NCBI RefSeq assembly: GCF_012844235.1
Contig: NZ_JABAGR010000002.1
Span: forward strand, 337,467-401,466
Origin: Parafannyhessea umbonata
Lineage (GTDB): Bacteria; Actinomycetota; Coriobacteriia; Coriobacteriales; Atopobiaceae
Reading direction: 5' to 3'
Length of the DNA: 64,000 nucleotides
Shown: in pieces, positions 49,808 to 58,566 of the stretch
Layout: the number at the start of each line of letters is the position of its first letter
Numbering within the stretch: the first letter of the stretch is position 1
Translations under genes and position numbers: made by a program
Notes under the pieces: model-generated
What the model saw: only the letters and a program-made list of their open reading frames with translations
The model's database searches: none
Told to the model about the DNA's origin: nothing

Positions 49808-50236
49808 TTAGTTCCCAGTCTCGATCCTCACGTTCTTCCGGTTGGTGTGGAAGATCATGCGGAAGGTGCCCACCTGGATGGTCGAGCCGTCCTTGAGCAG
49901 CGCGCGGTTGACGATGGCGCCGTCGACCCACGTTCCGTTGAGCGAGCCGAGGTCCTCGATGGTGGCAAGGCCGCTCTCGAGGCCGGAGAGGTCAAGGCGC
50001 GCATGGCGGCGCGACACCGTCATGTCGTTGAGGAACACGGTGTTGCTGGGGTCGCGGCCGATGGTGACCACGCTGTCTGCCAGCTCGAACGTCGAGCCCA
50101 TCTGAGGCCCCTTCACGATGGTGAGCGTGGGGTGGCTGGGGGTCGACGCGGCCATGAGGTCCGGCGAGGTGGCGTCCGTGGCGGGCATGCGGAAGATCTT
50201 GGTGGCTCCCGCGTCGTTGTTCTTGGTAGGCTGCAT
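49808..50236 (-). CDS. FHA-domain protein (GarA/OdhI-like)
   Basis: A 142-residue protein. Residues ~60-135 form an FHA domain with GRDPSNTVFLND, SRRHARL and GSLNGTWVDG, which bind phosphothreonine. The ~50-residue N-terminal tail includes GATKIFRMPATDATS, comparable in position to the ETTSVFRA phosphorylation motif of GarA/OdhI, which control 2-oxoglutarate metabolism. The ATG at 50236 has GGGGAG upstream; an earlier ATG is less likely. The MerR gene follows after three bases. Confidence 0.82.
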   Translation of the reverse strand: MQPTKNNDAGATKIFRMPATDATSPDLMAASTPSHPTLTIVKGPQMGSTFELADSVVTIGRDPSNTVFLNDMTVSRRHARLDLSGLESGLATIEDLGSLNGTWVDGAIVNRALLKDGSTIQVGTFRMIFHTNRKNVRIETGN

Positions 50237-50281
50237 GTGCCTATCTCCCCTCTTGTTGAGTTTCCGTTCCATCATAGCGCT

Positions 50282-50662
50282 TTAGCGGCATGCGACGCAG
50301 TCCATCTCGATGAGCGCCCCCATGGGCAGGCGCGACACCTCCACGACGGTGCGGGCCGGCGCCGGCGCCACGAAGTAGCGCTCGTACACGCGGTTCACGG
50401 CGTCGAGGTCGTCCAGGTTCGCCAGGTAGAGCGTCGTCTGGGCCACGTCCGAAAGAGTGCAGTCCGCCTCGGCGAGAAGCGCTTGGACAATCTGGATGAC
50501 GCGTTCTGTCTGGACCGCGGCGTCTCCCGCTATCAGCCGGTCGCAGTGCTCGGGGTCGATGGGCAGCTGCCCGGAGGCGAACACGAGCCTGCCCGCGGTC
50601 GTGCCCTGGGAGTACGGGCCGATGGAATCAGGCGCCGCAGGCGCGTTTATTGCATACTTCAC
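50282..50662 (-). CDS. ridA: RidA family enamine/imine deaminase
   Basis: A 126-residue protein that hydrolyses reactive enamines/imines formed by PLP enzymes. IGPYSQGTTAGRLVFASGQL and the arginine-containing PARTVVEVSRLP (the catalytic arginine) are conserved. The GTG at 50662 overlaps the malY-type stop by four bases and has GGAGGGAGCC ahead. Pairing with a PLP lyase, which can make 2-aminoacrylate, makes biochemical sense. Confidence 0.9.
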   Translation of the reverse strand: MKYAINAPAAPDSIGPYSQGTTAGRLVFASGQLPIDPEHCDRLIAGDAAVQTERVIQIVQALLAEADCTLSDVAQTTLYLANLDDLDAVNRVYERYFVAPAPARTVVEVSRLPMGALIEMDCVACR

Positions 50663-51888
50663 GTTTGGCTCCCTCCATTTGGGCCCAAGGGGCCGGCTTT
50701 TCTCGCCGCGGCGTGCAGGCGCTCCAGCGCAGACAGCAGCACGTGCTGGGGGCACGCGAGGTTGAAGCGCTCGAAGCCGTCGCCCTCGCTGCCGAACACG
50801 TGACCCTCGTCCAGGTAGAGCTGGGCGTCCTTTCGCATGAAGCGCTCGAGCTCGCGTGGGGTCATGCCCCACGCGCGAAAGTCCACCCACGCGAGGTACG
50901 TGCCTTCCAGCGGGCACACCTCGACCTCGGGCATGCGCTCGCGCATGAAGCCGCACAGCGCCTGATAGTTGGACCAGATGACGCCCAGCAGCTGCCCCAG
51001 CCACTCGTCGCAGCGGGTGTATGCGGCAATGGTCGCTGGATATGCAAAGCAGTTGAGCTCCGTGGACGCAACGTCCCTAAAGCCGCGCACGAAGCGGTCG
51101 CGCACGTCCTCGTCCGGCACGTAGTTCACGGACGCCTGGCAGCCCGCGATGTTGAACGTCTTGCTGGGCGCGGTGCACACCACCAGGCGCGGCCAGTCCT
51201 CCTTGCGCGTGACGGACATGATGGCCGTGTGGCTGACGCCGGGCATGACGAGGTCGTCGTGGATCTCGTCCGCGACGACGGTCACGCCGTTGCGCCGGCA
51301 GATTTCGAGCACGCGCTCAAGCTCCTGCCGCGTCCACACGCGGCCGACGGGGTTGTGCGGGCTGCACAGCACGAGCATGGTGTTCGCGGGGTCCGCGGCC
51401 TTGCGCTCCAGGTCATCGAAGTCCATGCGGTAGCGCAGGCGGCCGTCTTGGCGGTCCTGCACAAGAGGGTTGCGGACTATGCGCCGCCCGCCCTTCTCCA
51501 CCGCCATGAAGAACGGGTAGTATACCGGCGGCTGCACGATGACGCCGTCGCCCGGGTTCGTGAGCGTGCGCACCGCGTTGAAGATCGCTGGAACCACGCC
51601 CGGCGACGTCACCACCCACTCGCGCTGTGGCGTCCAGCCGTGGCGGCGCTCCTGCCAACCAAGGCAAGCGGAGAAGAACTCGTCCGTGGGCTCCGTGTAG
51701 CCCATGACGGCGCCGTCGAGCCAGTCGCGAAGCGCCTGCTTCACCTCCGGCGGGTTTTCGAACTCCATGTCCGCCACGGAGAGCGGCACGACGTCTGGCC
51801 CCAGGTCGGGCTGGTCGCGGTACATGAGCTCCCACTTTGCCGATCCCGTGCCGCGCCGGCGCGGCAGCGTCTTGAAGTCGTAGTGCAT
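50659..51888 (-). CDS. PLP-dependent C-S lyase / aminotransferase, MalY/PatB type
   Basis: A 409-residue fold-type I PLP enzyme. VVPLSVADMEFENPPEVKQA at the N-terminus, SPHNPVGRVWTRQEL, ADEIHDDL and the PLP lysine in TAPSKTFNIAG are the pattern of MalY/PatB cystathionine beta-lyases, which cleave cystathionine or cysteine to ammonia, pyruvate and a thiol or sulfide. The ATG has GAGGGGGGTG upstream. It is followed by ridA, which would clear its enamine product. Confidence 0.85.
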   Translation of the reverse strand: MHYDFKTLPRRRGTGSAKWELMYRDQPDLGPDVVPLSVADMEFENPPEVKQALRDWLDGAVMGYTEPTDEFFSACLGWQERRHGWTPQREWVVTSPGVVPAIFNAVRTLTNPGDGVIVQPPVYYPFFMAVEKGGRRIVRNPLVQDRQDGRLRYRMDFDDLERKAADPANTMLVLCSPHNPVGRVWTRQELERVLEICRRNGVTVVADEIHDDLVMPGVSHTAIMSVTRKEDWPRLVVCTAPSKTFNIAGCQASVNYVPDEDVRDRFVRGFRDVASTELNCFAYPATIAAYTRCDEWLGQLLGVIWSNYQALCGFMRERMPEVEVCPLEGTYLAWVDFRAWGMTPRELERFMRKDAQLYLDEGHVFGSEGDGFERFNLACPQHVLLSALERLHAAARKAGPLGPNGGSQT

Positions 51889-51918
51889 GGCGCACCCCCC
51901 TCGCGTTAGATGTTAGGA

Positions 51919-51924
51919 ATTATA
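51919..51924 (-). promoter_or_regulatory. -10 element of the MalY/PatB gene
   Basis: Perfect TATAAT on the minus strand, about 30 bases before the start codon. No good -35 is visible. Confidence 0.45.
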
Positions 51925-51952
51925 TCCAGAGCGGGGCCGCGCAAACCATGCG

Positions 51953-52810
51953 CTACAGCGCCCGCCCGCCTATGAAGTCGGCCGACGGCCTTATGAGGCC
52001 CCATTCAAGCAGGTCTGCCCGGTCAAGTCGCACGCGGTCCGGCTTCTGCATCGCCTCGAGCCACGGCACCCTCGCGCGCGCCGCGTCCCACAGCTCCGCA
52101 AGGCCCGTCGGGCGAACGCCCCTGAAGCTCAGGAGGCTGCGCCACAGCACCCGTGCGAAGTTGGGCGGCACCAGCATCACGTACAGCGGCGCGCCGCCCA
52201 GCTCTACCGCGCACGCCACCACGGGGATGTGGCCGTCGAGCATGAGGTTCGCCACGCGGCCCGCGCGCGGCAGCGCGCCGGCGCCGCCCACGTAGTCGCC
52301 CAGCACGCGCGGCGCGTCGTTTCCCCACAGGACGAGCGGCACCAGGTCGTGGCTCACGTCCTCCACCTCGAGCCCCTCGTACGGGCGGAAGCCGCCCTGC
52401 TCGATGGACGCCACGAACGTGAGCCACGCGGAAAGCACCCCCGCGCGCGGGCTCGCGTCAAACGCCAGCAGCTCGTGGTCGCCCGTGCGCGCCGCCAACG
52501 GGATGGACGCGACGGCGCCGTCACCCAGGAACACGGGCGAGAAGCCCGCGCGCCCTACGGCCAGGGGCTCCGTCGCAAACGCGGCCTCGCCAAACGCCGC
52601 GACCGGGTCGCCCGAGGCCAAAAGCATCCGCATGCCGGAGGCGTCCGCCAAAAGCGTGCCGTCCCCCAGCGCCTCCGCTACGGGCTCGGACGCCGCGTAC
52701 GCCACGGTCCTGAGAGCTCCCAGCTCCGTGCGCTCGAACGTCGCACCCAGAAGCAGGTGCTCTTCGTACAAGGGCCCCACGACCCCAGGCACCCTGTCCT
52801 TCTCGTCCAT
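51953..52810 (-). CDS. GcvT/YgfZ-like folate-binding protein (tentative)
   Basis: A 285-residue soluble protein. Features such as LYEEHLLLGATFERTELGAL, AFDASPRAGVLSAWLTFV and YEGLEVEDVSHDLVPLVLWG resemble aminomethyltransferase (GcvT) family proteins, which bind tetrahydrofolate. No glycine-cleavage partners are near. About 85 residues shorter than GcvT. Its function is not known from sequence. It runs in the same direction as the downstream MalY-type gene but with a separate promoter-like element between. Confidence 0.45.
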   Translation of the reverse strand: MDEKDRVPGVVGPLYEEHLLLGATFERTELGALRTVAYAASEPVAEALGDGTLLADASGMRMLLASGDPVAAFGEAAFATEPLAVGRAGFSPVFLGDGAVASIPLAARTGDHELLAFDASPRAGVLSAWLTFVASIEQGGFRPYEGLEVEDVSHDLVPLVLWGNDAPRVLGDYVGGAGALPRAGRVANLMLDGHIPVVACAVELGGAPLYVMLVPPNFARVLWRSLLSFRGVRPTGLAELWDAARARVPWLEAMQKPDRVRLDRADLLEWGLIRPSADFIGGRAL

Positions 52811-52818
52811 GAGACCCC

Positions 52819-53964
52819 CTACGAGACGAGCCCCGCCACGTCGTAGAACAGCGGCAGCGCAAATACGTTATAGGATGATACCCGATGCAGCCACCGGCTT
52901 GCGCGGTACACGTCGCGCGCGACCGGCCGGCCCTGCTGCGTCCACGTCGAGCGGCCGAACGGCTGCTGCGCGCCAAGCATCGTGCCGGAGGGAAGCATCG
53001 TGGTGTGCCACGTCACGTCACGGCCGCGCACCACGCGCCCGGCGGCGTCCCACTGCGCCGTAACCACGCGCTTTGCCCAGAAGCAGTCCGCGTCCGCCAC
53101 CACGCGTACGGGCCACGCCTTGCGCGCAAGGCTGATGCGCCCCAGGTAGGTGTCGTACGCCCAGTCCATCAGGATGGCCGTGTCCGTGAAGCGGCCCTCG
53201 TGCGTGGCGCAGCCCAGCACGGCCGAGAAGAGCTGGACGCCCCAGCGGCGGCTCGACCCCAGAAACGTGGTGCCAGACTCGACCGCGCCGGTCTTGATGC
53301 CGCAGAGCCCCGCGTAGCTGCCCATGAGGTCGTCCGTGGACGCGAGCGTCTTCTGCTGGCCGCCGGCCGTCACCGTGACGGAATGCGTGGTCACGGCGGC
53401 CGCGATGAACGGGTAGTTCTGCAGCGCGTAGCGTCCCATGAGCGCAAGGTCGTGCGCACAGGAGTAGTGGCCGTCCTCCTCAAGGCCGTGCGGGTTCTTG
53501 AACTGCGTGTTCGTCATCCCGATCTCTTTGGCCTTCTTGTTCATGAACTCCGCGAACTTGTCCACGCTGCCAGAGACCGTCAAGGCGATGTTTGCGGCGG
53601 CGTCGTTTGCGGAGTACACGAGCATGGCCATCATGAGCTCGCGAAGCGTGGGAGTGTCCCCCGCCTTGTAGCCGGCGAGCTGCGCGCCGTCCTGGTACGT
53701 CATGTCCTGGATGGTGCACCGCTTGTCCAGGTCCACGCCGGAGTCCAGCGCCACCATGGCCGTCATGATCTTGGTGATCGAGGCCGGCGCCATGTGCTCA
53801 GTCGCGTCGTGGCTTGCGAGCACGTTGCCGTCCTGGTCTATGATCTCGTAGCTCTTGGCCTCGGTCACCTGCGGCTCTGCCTCCTCGGCCACCGCTGGCG
53901 CCGCGGGCCACGCAAACAGTGCGGCCACGAGCGCGGCCGCCATGAGGAAGATCGTCCTTCTCAT
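52819..53964 (-). CDS. D-alanyl-D-alanine carboxypeptidase (DacA/DacF type)
   Basis: A 381-residue penicillin-binding protein. A signal peptide (RRTIFLMAAALVAALFAWP) is followed by SITK (nucleophile serine), SAND (the SxN motif) and IKTG (KTG box), the three active-site motifs of S11 carboxypeptidases that trim the peptidoglycan stem. The C-terminal ~130 residues are less conserved, as in the DacF group. ATG 53964 gives the proper signal peptide; a longer frame upstream overlaps pgsA-like. Its ribosome site is weak, so coupling is likely. Confidence 0.85.
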   Translation of the reverse strand: MRRTIFLMAAALVAALFAWPAAPAVAEEAEPQVTEAKSYEIIDQDGNVLASHDATEHMAPASITKIMTAMVALDSGVDLDKRCTIQDMTYQDGAQLAGYKAGDTPTLRELMMAMLVYSANDAAANIALTVSGSVDKFAEFMNKKAKEIGMTNTQFKNPHGLEEDGHYSCAHDLALMGRYALQNYPFIAAAVTTHSVTVTAGGQQKTLASTDDLMGSYAGLCGIKTGAVESGTTFLGSSRRWGVQLFSAVLGCATHEGRFTDTAILMDWAYDTYLGRISLARKAWPVRVVADADCFWAKRVVTAQWDAAGRVVRGRDVTWHTTMLPSGTMLGAQQPFGRSTWTQQGRPVARDVYRASRWLHRVSSYNVFALPLFYDVAGLVS

Positions 53965-53968
53965 CTTG

Positions 53969-54856
53969 CTAGTTCGCCTCCGTGGCACGGCTGCCCTTCT
54001 TCTTGGCGCTGCGCTCCGCGCTCCGCTCGGCCGCGGCCTCTCGCACGGCTGCCTCCTTCGCGGCGGCGCCGGCAGCGGCCGCCTCCGCGGCAACGGCGGA
54101 TGCGGGCGTGGGCTCGCCCTCCGGGGTCTCGTCCGTGCGGTGGCCCAGCTCGAGCGCACGGCGCTTGATGGCAAGCCCGCGCTTCGTGTACACCAGCGCC
54201 GTCACGAGCGAGCAAGCGAGCCCCGGGTACACGAAGAATATGCCGAGCGCGGCACGACCGTGGCCCAGGCCGGGAAGCCAGCTCACGTCAACCAGGCCCA
54301 GGCCGCTCACCTGCGGCAGCCCCAGCAGCAGGAAGCTGAAGCCCGTCATAAGGAACGCGGTCGCGAACTTGCCCACGTAGATAACGTCGACGGGGCGCCG
54401 CTGGTACTTCTGCAGGACCATGGAGCCCAAAAACAGCAACGCGTCGCGGCCGATCACGAACACGGCCATCCACACCGGCAGCTCCCCCGTGAGCATGAGG
54501 CCGAGCACACCCGTAAACAGCAGCACGCGGTCCATCACGGGGTCCATGATCTTGCCGAGCCAGCTTACCGTCTGCGTGCGGCGCGCCACCTGGCCGTCCA
54601 GGAAGTCCGTCACGGCGGCTATCACGTAGAACGTGAGGGCAAGGTAGCGGTTGAGGTCGTTCACGAACATGTACAGGAACACGCCCGTCAGGACGAAGCG
54701 GCACATCGTTATCACGTTCGCGACGGTGAAGATCCTATGTGAGGGGTTGTCCGAGGTCCCCTCCGGGGCGCTCGTGCCCTGAGCCTGCGCGATCGCGGCA
54801 TCGCGACCGACCTGGTTCTTGACGGATATCTTGAAGTTCTCGCGCTTGGTGCCCAA
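53969..54856 (-). CDS. CDP-alcohol phosphatidyltransferase
   Basis: A 295-residue membrane enzyme with the full D-x2-DG-x2-AR-x8-G-x3-D-x3-D motif, from DFLDGQVAR to IMDPVMDR, and several membrane helices. It is a second copy of this family in the window; cardiolipin or phosphatidylglycerophosphate synthesis is likely. A ~70-residue Ala/Glu/Arg-rich tail (AEAAAAGAAAKEAAVREAAA) after the last helix is unusual. The TTG start has GAGGAGAG upstream. Confidence 0.8.
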   Translation of the reverse strand: MGTKRENFKISVKNQVGRDAAIAQAQGTSAPEGTSDNPSHRIFTVANVITMCRFVLTGVFLYMFVNDLNRYLALTFYVIAAVTDFLDGQVARRTQTVSWLGKIMDPVMDRVLLFTGVLGLMLTGELPVWMAVFVIGRDALLFLGSMVLQKYQRRPVDVIYVGKFATAFLMTGFSFLLLGLPQVSGLGLVDVSWLPGLGHGRAALGIFFVYPGLACSLVTALVYTKRGLAIKRRALELGHRTDETPEGEPTPASAVAAEAAAAGAAAKEAAVREAAAERSAERSAKKKGSRATEAN

Positions 54857-55042
54857 GGGGACTCTCCTCGTTTAATCGATAACGGTGCCATGTTACCCGA
54901 TTGGCGGCGTGATTCCCAAACTCTGCCAAGATTACGCATGCGTCACGGCGCGGACGCGCGGGCCCGTCACGCCGCGGCGCCGTAGTACAGTTGCCTCATG
55001 GTAGGCGCCGCGGCTGCGGCATCGCGAACGTGGAGGTAACGC

Positions 55043-56299
55043 ATGCGCTACGAGGTGGGCATCGGCACGCGCACGGAGGGCTTCGAGCTTCCGGAGCGCG
55101 ACGTCATAGAGGTCATGCACGCAAACCCCGTGGCGCCGGGCCCCACGGGCGAGAAGGTCGTGCGCGCCTCGCTCGAGGCACCCATCGGCACGCCGCGCCT
55201 TCGCGAGCTGGTGCGCCCCGGTCAGACCGTGTGCGTGATCACGAGCGACGTGACGCGCCCGCTACCCACGGCGACGGTGCTGCCGCCCGTTATGGACGAG
55301 CTCCACGCGGCCGGCGTGCGCGACGAGGACGTGCTCCTGGCCATAGCCCTGGGCAGCCACCGCCCGCAGACCCCCGAAGAACTCCGCGCGATCATGGGCC
55401 CGTACTACGGCCGCCTGCGCGTGCTGAACGGAGACTCGCGCGGGCTTGCGCACGTGGGCACCACGTCGCACGGCACGCCGGTGGACGTGCTGTCCGAGGT
55501 CGCGGCGGCAGACGTGCGCGTCGCCCTGGGCAACGTGGAATACCACTACTTCGCGGGCTACTCCGGCGGCGCGAAGGCCATCATGCCTGGCTGCTCCACG
55601 TTCGCCGCGATCCAGGCAAACCACTCGCTCATGGTGGACCCGGCGGCGCACTCCGGCAACATGGAGAGCCCCGTCCGCCTAGACCTCGAGGAGGCCTGCT
55701 CCATGGTGGGGCTGGACTTCATCGTGAACGTGGTGCTCGACGAGGAGAAGAACGTGGTCTACAGCGCCGCGGGCGACTTCGTGGCCGCGCAGCGCGACGC
55801 GTGCCGCCACCTGGACGCGCTGTACGGCTGCGAGCTGCGCGAGTACGCGGACGTCGTCGTGGTGAGCCAGGGCGGCGCGCCAAAGGACCTTAACCTGTAC
55901 CAGCTGCAGAAGGCGCTCGACAACGCGAAGCACCCCGTGCGCGACGGCGGCGTCATAGTGCTGGTGGGCTCGTGCGCGGAGGGCATGGGCCAGGAGACCT
56001 TTGCGCAGTGGATGCACGAGGCGCGGTCCCCGCAGGACGTGGTGGACCACCTGCGACGCGACTTCCGCCTTGGCGGGCACAAGGCGGCCGCCATCGCGCA
56101 GATCGAGCTGCGCTGCGACGTCTACCTGGTCTCGGACATGGCGCCCGACCAGGTTCGCGACTGCTTCATGACGCCGTTCGCATCCGTGCAGGACGCCGTG
56201 GACGCGGCGATGCAGGCACAGCGTCGCCGCCTAGGCCGCGAGCCGCGCGTGCTCATCATGCCGCACGGCGGCTCCACGCTGCCGCTCATGCGCGTATAG
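55043..56299 (+). CDS. larA: Nickel-dependent lactate racemase family protein
   Basis: A 418-residue LarA-like protein. ITSDVTRPLPTATVLPPVM, ALGSHRPQTPEEL and NVEYHYFAGYSGGAKAIMPG (with the lysine that carries the nickel-pincer cofactor) are family motifs. LarA interconverts D- and L-lactate; many relatives racemise other 2-hydroxyacids. The cofactor genes larB, larC and larE are not in the window. A GTGGAGGT ribosome site precedes the ATG. Confidence 0.85.
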   Translation: MRYEVGIGTRTEGFELPERDVIEVMHANPVAPGPTGEKVVRASLEAPIGTPRLRELVRPGQTVCVITSDVTRPLPTATVLPPVMDELHAAGVRDEDVLLAIALGSHRPQTPEELRAIMGPYYGRLRVLNGDSRGLAHVGTTSHGTPVDVLSEVAAADVRVALGNVEYHYFAGYSGGAKAIMPGCSTFAAIQANHSLMVDPAAHSGNMESPVRLDLEEACSMVGLDFIVNVVLDEEKNVVYSAAGDFVAAQRDACRHLDALYGCELREYADVVVVSQGGAPKDLNLYQLQKALDNAKHPVRDGGVIVLVGSCAEGMGQETFAQWMHEARSPQDVVDHLRRDFRLGGHKAAAIAQIELRCDVYLVSDMAPDQVRDCFMTPFASVQDAVDAAMQAQRRRLGREPRVLIMPHGGSTLPLMRV

Positions 56300-56313
56300 C
56301 GCAAGCGCGCCCG

Positions 56314-57090
56314 CTAGCGTGCCTGAATCCTGAGTGGTGCAGATGGGTCTGACGGGTCGTCGCTCACGACGCTGTAGAGCGGGGTCCGCCACACCATGCG
56401 CTCGTGTCCTGCGGAATCCGCCGTGTACTCCTTCTGATAGCAGAAGCGGGGCGGCTGGTTAAACTGCGACACGCCTACGTAGTCGCTCAGCAGGAACACT
56501 GCCGCGAAGGCTACTGCAAGTGCGGCCGTTGCCGCCACCCGCACGCGGCGCGTGGCGCCGACGCCGCCGAGCAGCTCCCACGTCGCCGCGACCACGACGA
56601 CGGCACCGACGATCGCGTAGACGGAGCCCCAGCTGCTGTCGGACGGGAACACCGCGAGCGCGCTCATGACCACGAGCGCCCCAAATGCCACGAGCATGGC
56701 GGCAACCGTCTTCCTGCGGCGGGCGCGAAGCTCGTGCTCCCCATACGTCGCCATCGTGCGCGCCGTCTCCTCCGTCGCCGCATCCATTTCGGGCTCCTTT
56801 CTACTGCCTCCAACCAGCTCCGGGATGCTCACACCAAAGGTGTTCGCCAGCTCCACCACCATGACAAGGTCAGGCATGGTCGTGCCGTTCTCCCAGCGGG
56901 ATACCGTGCGCGCGGATACGCCAAGCCGCTCCGCCAGCGCCTCCTGCGTCACGTCTTGCTCGCAGCGCAGCTGACGCAGAAACGCGCCCATGCGCTGCAG
57001 GTCCAACGCCTTTGTCTGATCCGCACCTTGCGGCGTGGGGACGGACTCCCCGTGCGTATGGCACTGGCTTTCTTTCGCTTGTCTTTCCAT
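56314..57090 (-). CDS. XRE-family regulator with membrane helices
   Basis: A 258-residue protein. An N-terminal HTH_3 domain (FLRQLRCEQDVTQEALAERL, VSARTVSRWENGTTMPDL) is followed by an acidic linker and three hydrophobic helices (~120-200), then an extracytoplasmic-looking tail. Such membrane-bound HTH proteins often respond to envelope conditions. AAGGAGG five bases before ATG 57090 sets the start. It is divergent from a PNPOx-like gene, and paired GACA-N4-TGTC repeats lie between. Confidence 0.8.
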   Translation of the reverse strand: MERQAKESQCHTHGESVPTPQGADQTKALDLQRMGAFLRQLRCEQDVTQEALAERLGVSARTVSRWENGTTMPDLVMVVELANTFGVSIPELVGGSRKEPEMDAATEETARTMATYGEHELRARRRKTVAAMLVAFGALVVMSALAVFPSDSSWGSVYAIVGAVVVVAATWELLGGVGATRRVRVAATAALAVAFAAVFLLSDYVGVSQFNQPPRFCYQKEYTADSAGHERMVWRTPLYSVVSDDPSDPSAPLRIQAR

Positions 57091-57139
57091 CCCGACCTCC
57101 TTGGGCGGCAATTGTAGGCGGAAGCGTCGCGAAATAACA

Positions 57140-57153
57140 CGACACGCATGTCG
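57140..57153. promoter_or_regulatory. Inverted repeat, possible operator 1
   Basis: CGACA-CGCA-TGTCG, a five-base inverted repeat with four-base spacer, between the divergent XRE and PNPOx-like genes. Confidence 0.45.
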
Positions 57154-57176
57154 CATACGGGTTTGTTTTTGGTTTA

Positions 57177-57190
57177 GGACAAAGGTGTCC
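57177..57190. promoter_or_regulatory. Inverted repeat, possible operator 2
   Basis: GGACA-AAGG-TGTCC, with the same GACA-N4-TGTC core and spacer length as the repeat 37 bases away (centre to centre). Confidence 0.45.
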
Positions 57191-57242
57191 GCATCACAAA
57201 CTAAAGTATGGGTGTCAGATGGACGCGAGGGTTGGAGGACAC

Positions 57243-57752
57243 ATGGTCGACTACGAAGAGGCGGCAGGGCATTGGCAGGCAAGCGAGAAGGACGCCGTCC
57301 GCATGCCAGAGGCTGAGCTTAGGGACGCGATGGAGAAGTTTGTTGCGAGCCACAGGGTGTGCGCGCTTGCGTGCGCCAGCTCCGACGGGTCGCTCGTGCG
57401 CAACACCCCCATCGAGTACGAGTGGTTCGACGGCGCGTTCTGGATGTTCTCGGAGGGTGGGCTCAAGTTCCGCGCGCTCGAGTCGAACAAGAACGTGTGC
57501 CTCGCGATCTTCGACCCCGACCCCACGTTTGGCCACCTTGCGGGCATGCAGGTGACGGGACGCGCGGAGGTTCTGGAGCCGTTTGGGCCGGACTACCTTG
57601 CCGCATGCGGGCACAAGGGCATCCCCGCGGAGAGGCTTCGCGCGCTGCCGTTCACGATGATGGTCATCCGCGTGAGGCCGACGCGCGTGGACATGCTGTG
57701 CTCCGCGTTCAAGGACGGGGGCTATGACGTGCGGCAGTGGCTGGAGCCGTAA
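57243..57752 (+). CDS. PNPOx-like flavin/split-barrel protein
   Basis: A 169-residue protein of the pyridoxamine 5'-phosphate oxidase-like split beta-barrel superfamily: SDGSLVRNTPIEYEWFDGAF and FRALESNKNVCLAIFDPDPT are typical flavin-binding segments, then MQVTGRAEVLE. These proteins bind FMN or F420 and act as oxidoreductases or general-stress proteins. ATG 57243 follows GGAGG; an earlier ATG at 57219 is less likely. Divergent from the XRE gene and possibly under its control. Confidence 0.75.
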   Translation: MVDYEEAAGHWQASEKDAVRMPEAELRDAMEKFVASHRVCALACASSDGSLVRNTPIEYEWFDGAFWMFSEGGLKFRALESNKNVCLAIFDPDPTFGHLAGMQVTGRAEVLEPFGPDYLAACGHKGIPAERLRALPFTMMVIRVRPTRVDMLCSAFKDGGYDVRQWLEP

Positions 57753-57792
57753 GGCGAGTCGGGCAGGCGCCGCGCCGCCCCGCAGAAAGGCG

Positions 57793-58566
57793 CTAGAACG
57801 GTGCCTTCGTCGATCGGTGCAGCCTGATCTCGTCCACGACGGCGTCGCTGCGGTGCGTCAGCAGGTACTCGACGGCATCGGCCATGTCGTCCGGCTCGAT
57901 CATGGGGACGCCCGCAAGGTCCGGCCTGGCCTCCCCCACCATGTCCGTGCGGACGCCGCCCGGCGCCACCACGTGCACGCGCACCCCGCGCTCGTACACC
58001 TCGTTCGCAAGCGACTTGCTCATGCCGAGAAGGGCGTGCTTGCTTGCCGCGTACGCCGCCTGCATGGGATACCCCTCGTGCGCGACGACGGAGCACACGT
58101 TGACGACCTCCGCCGCGTCGGACTCAAGCAACAGGGGCATAAGCTCGCGACACAGCAGGAACGGCGCGCGAACGTTCGTGGCGAGGATGGCGTCCAGCTC
58201 CGCGGTGGTCGTGTCCTCCAGGCGCTTGCGCACCATGACGCCGGCGTTGTTTACCAGGATGTCCAGCCTTCCGAGCTCGCTTGTAACGCGCCGTGCGAGG
58301 CGAGCGATTGCGTCCGCGTCCGTGAGGTCGCACGGCATGCAGTGGGCACGCGCGCCCCGTGCGCGAACCTCGTCTGCCGTCTGCTCGAGCTTCGAGACGG
58401 TCCTGCCCACAAGAACCACGTCGCACCCTAAGCTGGCAAGCCGGATCGCGACTGCCCTGCCGATGCCCGAGCCCGCGCCCGTGACCAAGGCGAGCTCTCC
58501 GGAAATGTCGGTATGCACTTCTCCCCCAATCGACGTGCCCGAGAAGGACGGGCGGTTTTTGCCCAT
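57793..58566 (-). CDS. Short-chain dehydrogenase/reductase
   Basis: A 257-residue SDR. Nucleotide-binding TGAGSGIGRAVA near residue 30, NNAG at ~105, catalytic serine in VCSVVAHEG and YAASK. The substrate is unknown. The ATG at 58566 has no clear ribosome site; a GTG at 58518 with GGGGGAG two bases upstream is also poor. The gene is convergent with the PNPOx-like gene. Confidence 0.85.
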   Translation of the reverse strand: MGKNRPSFSGTSIGGEVHTDISGELALVTGAGSGIGRAVAIRLASLGCDVVLVGRTVSKLEQTADEVRARGARAHCMPCDLTDADAIARLARRVTSELGRLDILVNNAGVMVRKRLEDTTTAELDAILATNVRAPFLLCRELMPLLLESDAAEVVNVCSVVAHEGYPMQAAYAASKHALLGMSKSLANEVYERGVRVHVVAPGGVRTDMVGEARPDLAGVPMIEPDDMADAVEYLLTHRSDAVVDEIRLHRSTKAPF

